From Typhlomys cinereus (lineage: Eukaryota > Chordata > Mammalia > Rodentia > Platacanthomyidae): 64,000 bases of DNA. Below, in pieces: positions 1 to 13,700 of this stretch (its first letter is position 1; each line of letters begins with the position of its first letter). The stretch is taken from NCBI GenBank assembly GCA_023101885.1, contig JALPQD010000303.1, positions 2,960,882 to 3,024,881 on the forward strand, in the 5' to 3' direction. The translations under genes were made by a program, and so were the position numbers. Under the pieces are notes generated by a model. It had not been told where the DNA came from. It ran no database searches and was given only the letters and a program-made list of their open reading frames with translations.

Positions 1-2273
1 GAATTGGAGAAGGACCCAGGCCTCAAGAGCAAAAGGTTTGAGTTGTGTGGTTGCTGGAGTTACTAGGAGCAGAATAGAGCCTGCTAATGCAGGAGGTGAG
101 CCCCTAGCCCAGAAAGGGACATGAGTAAGAGCAAGAAATATTTGCACAGCTCCAGGTTCCAGCTCATGGACCACCTATGGGAAACACTTGTTATTCATGG
201 GTGCTGAGCAGGGAGGGGTCAGGTGCATGGAGATCAGGTGATCTGTTGATCTCGGTACAAATGCAGTTTTGGTGAAGCAAAGAACGGATAGAAAAGAGCT
301 GCACCTGAAAGGCCAAAACCTTGTGAGAGCTAAGGGTGGTTAATGACGTACTGTAGATCGTTTGGAAGTTGGCCTTTGAGAGAGAAACCCTAGTGGATCT
401 GCATAACAAAGAACACACCAATGGATGTCTGTTGTTAACAAGGCAGACCAGAAGACCCACTTCTGACAACGGTCACTAAAGACATTCCACTGCAAACATT
501 GTTCTGACCCTAAACTCTATGGTGCCTGCACAGGTGAGGGAGAATATAGACTGGTTCTAAGATAGTCAGACTAAGGCATTCATATAAATAGCCCACACTT
601 CTATTGCTCTGTGTAGAAAGGAGGCCAGCTGGCCTGCCACACATAGATAGACCACACTTTGGAAACAATCTCACTAAGTGGATTTGTGATTTTCCAAATT
701 GGATTCTCTCCAGAAATATGTGACTTTTCTGAGGCAGGACCTTGCTATCAGCCCAGGCTTGTGCTCCTGCTGGCCTCAGCTTTCCAGTACGGGTTCCGGG
801 CACACAGCATCACACCCGGGGTCCACAGCAGGTTTTAGGATTACTATTCTCATAGATCCTAGCTACTGACAGCAAGGACAGATGTGCTCTCATTCTAAGA
901 TGGAAGAGGCTGGACTCCCAGAATAGTAAAATCCTCTCCATCCTCTCTATGTCACACAGACAGGGAGAGAAAACTTCCTCCTCACACCTGCTAAATAGAA
1001 CAGAGCAAAGCAGCTGAATGAGACATGTGGCAGCAACCACACTGAGAGGACAAAAAAGCTGCACAAAAGAGTGTCTTGCCTCACCCCTGGTGCTTCACAA
1101 GTAATTCACACTGTTCGCAGATCTTAACAGCTAGAGAGCAACATGCATTTCTCTCCTAGAAAAGACACTTCCAGTTAGTAATCTCAAATCACACACACAC
1201 ACACTCACACACAGCTCTGCAGTTTCCTGAAACTAACTCCCAAGGGGATCACCAGCTTCAGGCCTCAGATTAGAGGAAATTTACTTGGGATAAATGGTTT
1301 TAAAATGTACTAAGACTTTCTTTTCAAAGCAGGAGACAGAGGAGTCACATCCTTTCATCCAGCTGGGCTAAGACTGGCCTTGCAGAGCAAGATGCTCTTC
1401 TTCAGGGCCATCTGAGGGGTTCAGAGAGGCTCTTGGCCCTGGGTTAAGCCAGTGGGCTAGGCTAGCAGCTGTAAGGAAATCACACTGTACTTGCAGCATG
1501 GTCTCTTCCCTCCTCTGAGCCTGGCACATACACAAGTAGTAGTGTAGTTTCAGGATCAAGCCTCTACTGTGGCTCAATGGGTGAACAGGGTCGACACGGA
1601 TAATAAGAGAAAATGGCTTCTGACCAAGCCTTGCCAAGTGCCAAGTGTATGGAATATTTTCACTTAGACGATCTGACAGCAAATGTTTTGAATGGAGTGG
1701 GGTGGTTGGGGAGGGGTAACATGTGTGACATGGACACTGCTGCTGTTGTACCCAAAGCTCCAAGTTCCAAGACGGCCTTAACAAAGAAATGACATGAAAA
1801 GCCTCATGGGCATGCCTCATCAATACTTGCTGGCAGACAATTTTGCTTCTGCTGACATAACAGCAGGATGCCAGGCGCGTTTGCAACTACAAAGGCATGT
1901 GAGGTGCTCAGCAACTTATTCATCCACAGGTGGGTGTAAAGAACTCACCCTCAGTTCCCTTCTCTAATACCTGTGTTCATCTTCCATTCTGTGCGACATA
2001 AAGGCGAACAGTGTAGTAGAGCTAGCAAGAGACACTCAGGAAGTTTCTGGAATCAAACCTGCAAGCCCATCCACTCCTCTTGACATGGAGTAGTGTCAGA
2101 GTGCTTTGGTGTCACAGATTCAGTTGCTTAGATGCTCAGCTCGGCTGTCAAGAGTTCTTCATGAGGCAAAGGAAGTGACAGCGGATGCCCCAGGCAGAAA
2201 GGGCCCAACAGTCTGCTTGTGTTCCTTCTGGCTCCATGTTGATGCATCCAGCAAATCCGATATTTGCAATCAA
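1..2273 (-). other. RNF24: RNF24 3' UTR (presumed, runs off left edge)
   Basis: This is the sequence downstream of the RNF24 stop codon. No exon-like ORF is seen on either strand, and no AATAAA or ATTAAA was noticed on the minus strand, so the poly(A) site is probably left of the window. A B1-like fragment lies at 712-815 and a short CA-rich tract at about 1191-1213. That all of it is transcribed is inferred. Confidence 0.55.
712..815 (-). mobile_element. B1-like SINE fragment in the RNF24 3' UTR
   Basis: The plus strand shows a diverged reverse complement of B1 (gaggcaggaccttgc, gcccaggcttg, ctggcctcagc). The element therefore lies in the same orientation as RNF24 and would be carried in sense in its mRNA. 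Confidence 0.55.
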
Positions 2274-2412
2274 CTATACAATGTTTTCTGCCCCAGGGAG
2301 AGGACTCTGGGAGGGCCCACGGTCTTGCTTACTATGCAACTGGGCCAGCTGTAGAACTGGCATGTTGCATAGGGGACACACTTTGCGAACTTCCAGCCAT
2401 TTAATAAGGCAC
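2274..2412 (-). CDS. RNF24: RNF24 last coding exon (end of RING-H2, C-terminus, stop)
   Basis: The coding part is 139 nt. It completes K103 and encodes C104-V148, then TAG at 2276-2274. It holds zinc ligands C104, C115 and C118 and the CPLC motif. The acceptor is tctgcag. The reading frame stays open upstream into the intron to about 2624, but those residues are not RNF24 and the acceptor marks the true exon edge. The exon continues as 3' UTR. Confidence 0.96.
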
Positions 2413-5400
2413 CTGCAGAAGGAGACACCCAGGAGGAAGACATCAGCCCCGTGCTCGTGGCAGCCCCTGCCCAGATCTTGCGATTGGGCTTCGCTGGTGA
2501 ATGTATCTGCTACCCAGAGCCAGTATGAGGAGTTTGGTGTGTAGTTGGTCTCTGGGGCTACCCCACAGTTGAAAAACATCATCCTCAGAGAAACCAGAGC
2601 CTTCTGTTTCCCAAAAGGTAACAAAAAGAAGTGATAGTAAACATGCTATATTCTTACTTACCCATGACTTAATAAAATACATTGAGGAAAAGGGGAAGTA
2701 GAAAAATGAAAATTTCTAATATAAATGAAAACATAAAATTGCCAAAGGAGGTATTTTCTAGAAAGATTGATTCTGATTTAAAATAACTATGGTTTTGATT
2801 AAAATAGTTTTAAGACATGGGAACTGTTAGGAAAGTTCCAGCTAAGAGCTGTTTATAGCCTGTGCTCCAGAGAGATGCTGGCTGGCTGCTCTTGGGCCCG
2901 CTGTGGTCATGGTGCACTTCCCTAGTTCCTCGTAACACGCGCACACGCCCCGCCCTGCAGGGTGCTGCCAGCTCGCTGCATTACAGACCAACCGTGAAGC
3001 CATTGAGCTACTTTGACATTGTCCTACAGCCTGCAGTGAGTTTGAGGAAATCAAGAAATTCCAAACCAATACTCACTTTCTATGAAAGGCATGCTTACAT
3101 GGACAAATGCCCAACTCATCTCGAGGTTTAAAGTCTTCTAGGCACACTGCACAGAGCTGAAAAGCAAAATCACATGTAAGGCCAAGTGTCTGTTAGATAC
3201 TTGCCCAGGATACAAAGTAGTGTATAGGCTCTTGAGGTTCAGTAGTGCAAAGGGACTTATGGTGCTCCACAGCTCACTGGCTGGCATGGACAAAACCTTC
3301 TGAAGGAGACACTCTACTCTCCTTGTTGTTCGTCTTAATGTGGCTGGCAGGGCCAGAGAGATGGCTTTGCCTTGCGAGCAGAAAGTCCTGAGGTCAGATC
3401 CCTGGTATCCCACTGTAGAAAGTGCCTCGTGGAAATGGCAGTGGCTTGCAATCTCGGCTCTGGAAAGTGGAGCCTGGAAAACTCCACAGCAAAGCAAATA
3501 GGAGGTAGAAACAATCCAGAGTGATTCCTGAAGTTAACCTTGGGACTCTACAAGCACACATAGTGACTTCTGATACATAGAGACACACATATGGAAAAAT
3601 AAAAATTAAAAAAAGTGGTTGGTAGATGGGAGGAAGAAAACAAGCAGCAGCTTCTTTTATTTCAATGCACTGGAGGAATGTAACAGAATCACTCTTATCC
3701 TTGCAGGCTTTCCCTCTGTGTAGCCAGGCAATGCCCGCCCACCTGGATTGCAGCCCTGGCTTTCGAGCATCCACCAAAAGGTCTGCTCCCATTCTGGGTA
3801 ATACTCGCTGTAGCTTTTAGGCACAGCTTACAGTGATATGGCATTGTTTATAGCCCTTGGACTTAATGTAACTGACCTTTCAGTGTCTTTGAGATATTAA
3901 AAATATAGGGTCACTAAATTAAACATTATGATGTGACCAGGACTGCTCTGATCAATGATCAGACTCTATTGTTTAGAAAGAGATTTTTTTTTCTTTTGTA
4001 CTTAAAATCTGGGTTCACACACTACTTCCACACATCCTATTTGGATGAAAAAACTGGGAGAAAATATTTGCAGATTTTTTTTTTTTAATCTTAGGGATTT
4101 TATTACTGAGCTCTAAGAGTTCTCTGTATGTTCCGGACATAACAATTGCAAACATTTTGTCCCTGTGAGGTCATCATCTGCAATCCCTCTTTTAGTGATG
4201 CTGGGGACTGAACCTAGAAACCTGCATATGCTAAGTGATCACCACTAAGCTACACCACCAGCTGTTGGATTTTTGAGATGGGGGACCTATTATGTATCTC
4301 AGATAGACTTCATGAGGATTGACAGTCTTCCTCTCTGTTTCTCCAGTGGTGTTTACAGGTATAAGCTACTATGCCTGACCCTTCCCTTTCTTGATAATGT
4401 ACTTGCAAGCACCATAGCTTTTTGCTTGATGTGTTTAGCTGATTTTTTTTTTTTGGTTGCTTGTGTTTTAGTGTCCTATTTATATACTGATGCGTAGTCC
4501 AGAGTCATGAAAATGTATACACTTATGTTTATGTCTTATGAGCTTTTAAAACTTTTTATTTACTTATTTGAGAGAATAGGGAGAGAGGAGGAGAGATAAT
4601 GATCCAACATAATGCACTTATTCAGGATAATGCACTTATTTAGGATAAAGTTTCTAAAATTACATGTCACATCAATAAGGACGACTTCTAAAATATCTGT
4701 TTATTCAACATTATTAATGTAGGTTAGAATTTAATCTTTTCCAATATGGCCATCAAAAAGACTTCAATTAGAAAACAAATCACCTACTACTTCACGTTAA
4801 TTTTGGTCATATACTATTCATTAACTTTTGGAAAAGTAAAAAGTCAAACAATAATTGTTTGGAGTTTATAACCCAAGGTTAGGTTTAAATGCTGCTAAAC
4901 AGTAGCCTATCAGCTCCATGAAAAATACACAGGATAACCAAAGGGACAGTGGATTGTTTCAATATGATCAATTATAGTAAGAATTATTATTTTTATTATT
5001 CAAATTTTTTTTATTATTCTCAAATTAACTTTTTTATTATTCTCAAATTAACTTTCTTTGAAGAAACTTGGCATGTACCTTTATCAAGTTATACTACATG
5101 AAACAGATATCACAATACATAGCTTTCAAGTCTGTACACAATTAAAAAACTTAGGGAGGCAGAAATAGGATAACAAAAATGAAAATTTTGGGAGTGGCTG
5201 TGGAAGACAGAGCCTGAGAAACTCCAGAGCAAAACAGTAAGAACATCAACAATTGTTGATGTTACCCTTGGGCCTCCACAGGCACACACAATAAAGTACC
5301 CTCAGATAGACACACACATATCCATAAAAAAAGAAACAAATTCTGAACATTTATATTCAAAGACAGCACAACGAAGAATACTGGAAGAAATTCTTATGCC

Positions 5401-7741
5401 TGTGCATGGTGAATCGTGCCCACTAATACTTGGGACTTGGAGGCACAGGTTTGCTGGGGATGTGAAGTCGGATTGGGCTATAGAATGAAAGTGTTTCTCA
5501 AACAATTACACATGCATATACATTAAACCAATAGCAAAAACCACCACAAGTCTTATATTTTATGTATGATAATCAATCTTAACTTTCAACTTGACTAGCT
5601 TTTAGATTGCCTTGTGTGTCTATGAGGGTGTTTCCAGAGAGGTTTAACTGAGGGAGACCCACCCTCATTGAGGGCAGGAAGCCTAGGCTGCATGCCCAGG
5701 AAAGGAGCAGGAAAGCCTGTAGCATGACACCATTCATATTTTCTTGCTTCCTGACTGAAGGACACAATGTGACAGATGTCTGTTCCTGCTCTTTCTGCCA
5801 AGTCCTCTCCACCATGATAGAGTGCACCCTCCTCAAGTTGTGAGCCAAAATAAACCTTTCCTTCCTCAAGCTACTTTCATCGAGGATTTTATCACAGCAA
5901 AGAAAAGTAAATAGTACACCATGTGTCTAAGAATACACTAAGGACAGACTAGGAATGAAAAGCAGTGGGAGAATATTCAAGAGAAGAGCAAGATACAGAG
6001 AAATGATTACCTGAGTATGATAACACATGTCTTGGTTTTACACTGAGTTCAACCAGCCTGGGCTCCACAGAGGGACCTTCTCTTAAAAAAATGTGTACAT
6101 ATGTATGTGTCACAGAACGTTCACACTCAGGTATACACTTAAGTCATCAAGCATAACAGCACAGTGAGCTGCTGAGGGTCTGAACAACTTGCAGCCTGTC
6201 TCTAACCATGTGTCCTTTTACTGCTTATCCTCTGTCTCTCCTTCTCCAACTCCCTCCCCAATGAAATCATCATTGTCTTTTGTGTTTTCATTAAGCAGAG
6301 AATATACTGAGAATTTTAACGGGTGAAATTAGACAAATTCATTCTGAGTAGAGCACTAATTCATAGCTCTCATTTTCATATAGCAGAATTCTTGCTGCTA
6401 TAATCTTCTGTTATCATCATTACTATTAAAAACATCATCATAGTGCACACCTGTAATCCCAGCACTAGGAACGGTGAAGCAGGAGGTTTGAGCAGGAGGA
6501 TGCTGAGGCCAGAGGGATGGGGCAGATCAGTCAGTGCACTATCTAACACCCAAGAGGCCCCGGGGTTTTCAGTCCTGAGTGCTGCCAGAAAAAACAAAAT
6601 ATAACCCCCTCCATACTAGACAGTTGCTCATGGCCCACATCCATGTGCATGCACACAGTTTCAAAGGAGCTTGGTAGGTTATTAAAAATAAAAGAAGAAG
6701 ATATGAAGGTGGAAGGGTGAATATGTTGGGCAAGTAGGGAAGAAGCAAGAGATGGATATGCCTGAGATACATTGCCTAAACATATGAAATTATAAAATAA
6801 TACATTTTAAAAGTCATTTAAAAACACCTCAAGCAAAAGGACCTAAGTTCAGATCCCCAGATCCTATGTAAAAATGCCTGATGTATATGGGAATGGCCTG
6901 TAATTCTTGCCCTGGAAGGTGGAGCCTGGGAAATCCCACAGCAAAGCAATAAGATGAAAGAGCAATCCACGATAATTCCTGATATCACCCTGGGCGTCCA
7001 CAGGCACACACACTCAAGTGCCCTCTTGTACTTATGCCTGCACACACATGCACTCCCACTCACATGCAAACACATACATATACGCACACACACACACACT
7101 CATGCCAAAAAAAAAAAGAGTTGTTACTGTCTTCAAATCCTAAAATTGTGTATTGGCCAACCAAATAAACCTTTTTTTTTGAAACTGAAAATAAAAGTAT
7201 TTAAGCATACCACATGCATTATAAAATGGCTCAAGAAAAGATTAAGATACTTAAAAGCAACTTACCTCATGTAAATTCAGTTCTTTTACTTTCTCTTTTA
7301 ATATAACCTATAAGATAAAAATGTATGTTCTTATGCCCATTTAAACATGTAACTTAATGTGGGATGTAGTTCAGTGGTTATAACCCTAGCCTAGAATGCA
7401 CAGGGCCATGGGTTCAATCATCAGCATTGTACACAAAAGTAATCAGCACTTCCTCATTTTACTGAGAAGTTATTTATATTCAAATATATATATATTCTGG
7501 TATGTCTTAAATATGACTCTTTTTATTCATGCTGGATATTGGGATAATCTTGTTAGTAATTCAAAACAAGGGCTGGAGAAATGGTGCAGGGGTTAAGACT
7601 CTGCCTCACAAGCAGAAGGTCCTGAGTTCAGATCCAAGGTCCCATGTAAAAAAAATTACCAAGTGGAAATAGTAGCAGCTTGCATTTCTGGCCCTGGTGG
7701 GAGGAGCCTAAGAAATCCCAGACTGAAGCAAAAAGGTACAA

Positions 7742-7774
<33 letters not shown>

Positions 7775-10700
7775 TTTTTTAAAACTCAAAGCAATAACTT
7801 ATCATTCTTTTAATAAATAAATAATAATGGAATGTTCTGAGAAGCACTTCAAAATTTTTTTCTTTTTTCTTTTTCTTCTTTTTTTTTTTTACACTGTGTC
7901 TGTGCGTATGTGTTTCTGTGTGTATCAGAGGGCACTGTGTGTGCCTGTGGAGGACCAAGAGTGACTTTGGGAATTATCCTGGATGCTTTTACCTTCTATT
8001 TGCTTTGCTCTGGAGTTTCTTAGGTTCCACCTTCCAGAGCCAAAATTGCAGATCACTGCTGTTTCCATCTGGCTTTTTTTTTTTTTTTAGTGGGATCTGA
8101 ACTCAAAATCTCTTGAGACAGAGGCTCAATCCCTGAGTCATCCTTCCAGCCCTCCCAATTCTTTTTTGTTTTGAAACAGGATCTCATGTAGCCCAGTATA
8201 GTCTTGAGCTTACTATGTAGTGAAGAATGGTCTGTCTGCAATCACAAGCATTCCAGGTCAGTCTAGAGCACATAGCAACACAATACTACCATACTCAGTT
8301 TATGGTGGGCTGGAAATCAAACCCAGGGCCTTTTATGTGCTAGGCAAGCACTCTTCTATGTCTGAAGCTCTGTTTTTAATCTGAGGGTAGAGAGACAAAT
8401 CTTGGAAAGTATATTAACATATGCCCGCCCATCCGGACTATGATAAGAAGGGTAGACAGCAGTGACCATAATTCAGCAAAAACAGCACTGACTGATAACA
8501 CTGATTAGTAATTTATAAAAGATTAAAGTGCAAAGTTAGTCTTAATTTTGGAAGTTTGCTTATTATTATACATCACTGTCCTCAGAAAACTGCTGCTCCA
8601 CCTCTAATCCTGTTAACGGACTAAAAATTCATTCTGATTTGTCCTGAATCCTAAGTCTGCGGTAATCAAACATCATTTAAAATGAATGTGAAATGGCAAA
8701 AAGGCCAGATTCTAGTCTTAGTAGTGTTACATTTTATCTCAAGTATAAAAAAGAAAGTTAAAATGTTTAAATTTGAGATGTTTTTACATCCAAATAAAAA
8801 TGGTTTTAAGGAAAATCACATTTTCAGAAATCACAGACAGAAACTGCTATCAACCACACAGAGATACACTAAAAATTCCTTTCAATTTTAAAATCAAGTT
8901 TACAGGCTTAAGAGATGACTCAGGAGTTAAGGCTCTGCCTTACAAACAGAAGGTCTTGAGTTTGGATCCCAAGTCCCACATAAAACACCAGGCAGAAATG
9001 GCAGCGACCTACACTTCTGACCCTAGTAGGCAGAGCCTAGGAAATCCCAGAATAAAGTAAAAAGCAATCCAGGATGATTCCTGAAGTCACCCTTGGTCTT
9101 CCGTAGGGACATACAGTGCCTTCTGATACATAACACACACACACACACACACACACAACACACACACACACACACAAAACTTAAAAATCAAGTTTACCTT
9201 TTACCTTACTTGATGAGTTCTCAGTTTCACCTATTACATGACCATCAAGGCCAATTTTATTTTCTAGTTAGATCATGTGTAAACATTTTGTAGGTCTTCA
9301 AGATTATGACAACCAAGAGAAAAAAATTCACTCATTTAGAAAACACAAATGCTCAACTATAATAATCTCACATGGGACTTTTGAAGAGTATGGGGTTAAT
9401 CATACACAACAATGTGTGATCTAGGAAATGTAAACTTGGATTTCAAAGATACTTCAACAAGAGATGGACAGAGATTATATAATTCTAAAAATCAGTGACA
9501 TGGTCTTATAAACACAGGCCATCAAAGTTAAAGACCAAACTGTCTTTTGCCTAAAGCAGAAACTGCCTTTCTTCCCTGTCTCTCTTAAACAAAAAAACAC
9601 ACTCCAAGGATAACAAAAATTTCATGCTTAGAGCCTAAAGAAAATCAAGGGATATTTATTGTGATAGTACATTTTTGTGGATAATACATAGTGAAACGAA
9701 CCACTGTTACTAGGCCTTTAAAAAAAGGTAGCATGGGAGACTGAGGTGGGAGAATTGCAAGTTGAAGGCTAGGATGAGCTACGGCAAATTCCAGATCAGC
9801 CCGGGGCACAAAGCAAAATCTTATTTATCTCTTAGCAATAAAAATAAAACCCTACAACTACAACAAAATGAAACTTGATGTTACAAAACAAAACAAAAAC
9901 AAAAATAAGTAAAAGTCTAGTGAAGGAATCACAATTAAGCTGCAAATTTATATAGAGTTGTAATGTGGACCTGAGCTAACACCTACAGAACAGAAGTGAG
10001 AAGAGATTATAATAACACAGCTAGTGTTCTCTGAGGAATTGCCTTTAATGAAATAAGGGAAAAATCACTATAATCTCTGAACTCTTATCAAATAAATTGA
10101 AGAATTACAATTACATTTCTCTTCATTAAAATATTGGGTGAAATTCTTATTTTATTATGTCACCTGAACTTCCTATACCTTCAAGTATACTAATGAAAGA
10201 AATTATGCTTGAAAGTCAAGGTGATCTATTTTGTACTACAAACTGGCAAATGAAATGCTAAAATGAACTTAATCTAGTTTCAGTTTAAAATGGGTAGAGG
10301 GGCTGGAGAAGTGGCTCAGGGGTTAAGCCTCCGCCTTGCAGGCGGAAGATCCTGAGTTCGGATCCCAGATTCCACGTATAGACGCCAGGCGGAAGCGGGG
10401 GCGGCCTGCGCTTCTGGTCCTGGTAGGGCGGAGCCTGTGAATCCCGGGGCAGAAGGAGGTGGAGGCGTCCATGGCGGTTCGCGAATTCGTCCGTGGTTCT
10501 ACACACACACACACGCACACACACACGCGCGCACAGTTGAATAAGTAATAATAATAAAAAAAAATTTTAAATGAGTAGAAATTGGGGCAGGAGAGGTGGC
10601 TCAGGGGTTAAGCCTCTGCTTTGCAGGTGGAAGGTTCTGAGTTCAGATCCTAGACCCCACGTATAGATACCCGGCGGAAGCGGGGGCGGCCTGTGTTCTG

Positions 10701-13700
10701 GTCCTGGTAGGGCAGAGCCTGTGAATCTCGGGGTAAACAAGGAGGAGATGGAGGCATCCGCGGTGGCTCCCGAATTCGTCCGTGGTTCTACACACACCCG
10801 CATACACGCACAATTGAATAAATAAAAAAAATCTAAAAAATGAGTAGAAATCATGTCTTCAAAGTTAATCAGAATGAAAGTTCTTACCTGTTTGTAGGCA
10901 TAAAATTCTTTGTGTGCTTGATGTCTTAGCCTAGAAGATACAAATGAACAAGAGAGTATTGAATTTCTCAAAAAACATCTATAAAAAAGTGTCCAGTGAA
11001 CTGTAGAATATTATCCAAATCAAGTCCCAGTGAAATCTCATTGAGGCAAAATCTCAATACAACACATATATTTTAATGAAGATGGCAATTGTTTTTCATA
11101 CTGAGGAAAGTTTATTTGTCCCATTATCTAATATATCACACTTTTCTCAATTTAAATCTCAAAAGACATATCAAATCAAAATACAAAACTAAGAATGTTG
11201 CTCACTAAAAAAAGTGTATATTGAAAGTTATCTTTCATATGAAAATATATATAACACATTTCCAGAGTCCTTGAAGCTTCTGACGTAACTCTACCAATCA
11301 ACATCCACTCCCTAGTGTTACACCCATTCTGCCTTCTATCACTGTAGATTACCTGTCTTTTTTGAACTTCACATAAATGAATCACTTGGTGTAGAATCCT
11401 TTGTCTTTGACTTCATTCTGTAAACCTTTGTGGAGATTCATCCATATGGTAGTAATTCTGCCCTCTTGACTGACATAATATTTCACAGTATAATTGTCCA
11501 TTGAACTCTTTAAACAAATTCTACATATTTTATTGGACACAGAGATTGATTTCTGTCGAGGGTGTAATGAGAAGTAGAACTCTTTCACAGTGCTTATGGC
11601 AATTTCTATTAAGGCAGTTCATGAGACTTCTAGTTGTGTATCTTTGGAACAACTTGGTAGATTCAATTTTTAAAATCTCCACATTTAGATGTAATCTATA
11701 ACTTTCTAGTTTATTTTCAACTTTCTCCAATTAGGTTTTTTTTTTGGTATCTAGTAGAGATTTCTGCCTAGCCAAAAATTATGAAGATATTCTCCTGAAA
11801 CACATAATGCTGGGATTATAGGTGTGTTGCTACACATTGCTTCAGATTATCTTCATAATCTTTGGGCTAGACAAACACTTCAGAATTAAAATTGCCTACA
11901 GTTGCTTCAATGCTCCCATAACACCTGTAGAATCTCTTACTCTGAAATCAATAAGCACTGACAAAATAACTTTCCCTAGGGTATTTTTTGTGTGTGTTTT
12001 GCTTTTTTTCTTCTTGATACAGGCCTTCCCAGACTAGCTTTGAACTCATAATCTTCCTGCCCAGACTTTTTGTTTGTTGCTGTGCTGTGAATAGTATTAA
12101 ATGTGTCTAAAGCACATTATATATGCATGAAATTATGATAACATGTAAAAAAAAAAAGGCGGCACAACTGTGAAGTCTGGTCTGGGAAGGAAAAAATGTT
12201 ACATATGTTGGAGTAAAAAAAAAGGATAGACCACAAAGGATAGCTGGCTGTAATTAAAAAAAAAAAAAAATCCAGAAAAAGAAAATAAAAAAGTGCTACC
12301 TTTGGAAAACATGAATCTGTAAGTTAAGAACCATTCAGACTACATCCTCTCCCGCCAATTCTCCCAGAAGAGCAGAACAGTTGCAGCAAAGCGATACCTG
12401 GAGCCGGCCGATGCCTTGTCCTCGTGGCTTTTGGTACTCTGTACAGAGAAACGAACTAAAGAAATGATCTCTGAAAGTATAGTCTTCTCCCTAGGGTTTT
12501 AAAATTGAATGTTTCTTTCACAAACTTGTTCAGAGGTTATTTGTTTTTCTCCTTAGAAGGTGCTTTGGTTTAAGATTTTTGGGAGGAGTGGGCGTGCAAG
12601 CACATGTAGAGGACAGAGGCTGACTTCAGGTATCTTCCTCTATTGTTCTCCACATTGTTTTTTAAAATTTAAAAATACATTCAATTGTGTATGTGTTATG
12701 ACATGTGAGTGTGGGCAGGTGCGTGTGGCAGTGTGTAAGTGGCGGTCAGAGGACACTGGTTTTCCCTACCTTTACATGAGTTCTAGAGAACAAATCCAAG
12801 CCATCAAGCTTATATAGCAAGTGTCTTTATCAACTAAGCCATCTCGCTGGCCCTTCGATCTTCTTTTCCAAGATAGGACCTCACCCAACCCAGACCTTGC
12901 TGTTTTAGGTAGGGCAGCCAGCCCCCTGAGGTTGACCTGTTTCGACCTTTCCCCAAACCCCTCATCAGTGCTGGAATAACAGGTTTGTGCCACAACACTG
13001 AGCTTTTACATGGGTGCAGCAATTGGAACTCAATTGAGTAGCAAGCAGTTTACTCACTCATCTTTCTTCATCCTTGGATTGGCATATAAACTCAGTCATT
13101 TCTTCCTATTGAATCACTTTTCTGGGTATTCCTCACCTTTGACATTCACATGATCTTTTCAGATCTTTCTATCACCTGTTCCATACTTTTGGTATCAGAA
13201 ACTCTTGTTCTAATTGCTCATTCATCATCTTTGGAAATTTGAAAACTTTGATTTAACAAAGCCCTATCAATGTGCTCATCACCGATGATGGCACCATCTC
13301 ATCTTCTGCTATAGAATCCTTGGCAGGAAAAATGGAACCGCCACAATCCAAATAACTTGCATTGACAAGTATCAAGATCATTTTCTAACTCTTCATCAAA
13401 CACCCATCAGTTCCCAGGATTCCGTAAAGTGGTACTCATACGAATTAATGTCATCGAGATATGCTCTTGAAATTTATTTATGGAAAGAGACAAAGATGCA
13501 GGTGTGTGCAGATAATGGTGCACTAGTGTAGAGTTCAGAGGTCAGGGGACCTACCATGGGGACCACAGAAACAGAACTCAGGACAACAGGTTTGTATGCA
13601 CGCATCTTTATTGAGTAAGCCATCTAGCCAGTCCCCAGTTTTAAGTCAGTGGTGTTTCCTGGCTTTGTTTAGTGTGTTTAGGAACACACTGCTTTACAGA

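Larger units (their letters stand above)
3157..7265 (-). other. RNF24: RNF24 intron between coding exons 3 and 4
   Basis: A 4.1-kb intron carrying B2-type SINEs (3348-3616, 5188-5335, 6830-7115), ID/B1 fragments (4190-4385, 6008-6090, 6425-6560) and a MaLR LTR (5567-5918). The stretch 4500-5160 is AT-rich with short local duplications (18-bp unit at 4611-4646, and about 25-bp units at 4990-5052). It is otherwise featureless. Confidence 0.85.
7308..10887 (-). other. RNF24: RNF24 intron between coding exons 2 and 3
   Basis: A 3.6-kb intron with an ID SINE (7358-7440), B2-type SINEs (7569-7790, 7848-8152, 8903-9182), B4/B1 fragments (8160-8375, 9725-9835) and two young SINEs (10299-10837). The stretches 8380-8885, 9200-9720 and 9840-10285 are AT-rich with nothing recognisable. 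Confidence 0.85.

Noticed and set aside
1368..1886. 172-residue minus-strand frame downstream of RNF24
   Set aside because: Lies in the presumed 3' UTR, has no domain resemblance, and its start has no exon context.
2413..2624. Upstream extension of the last RNF24 exon's open frame
   Set aside because: A consensus acceptor at 2413-2414 and the protein match show the frame upstream is intron.
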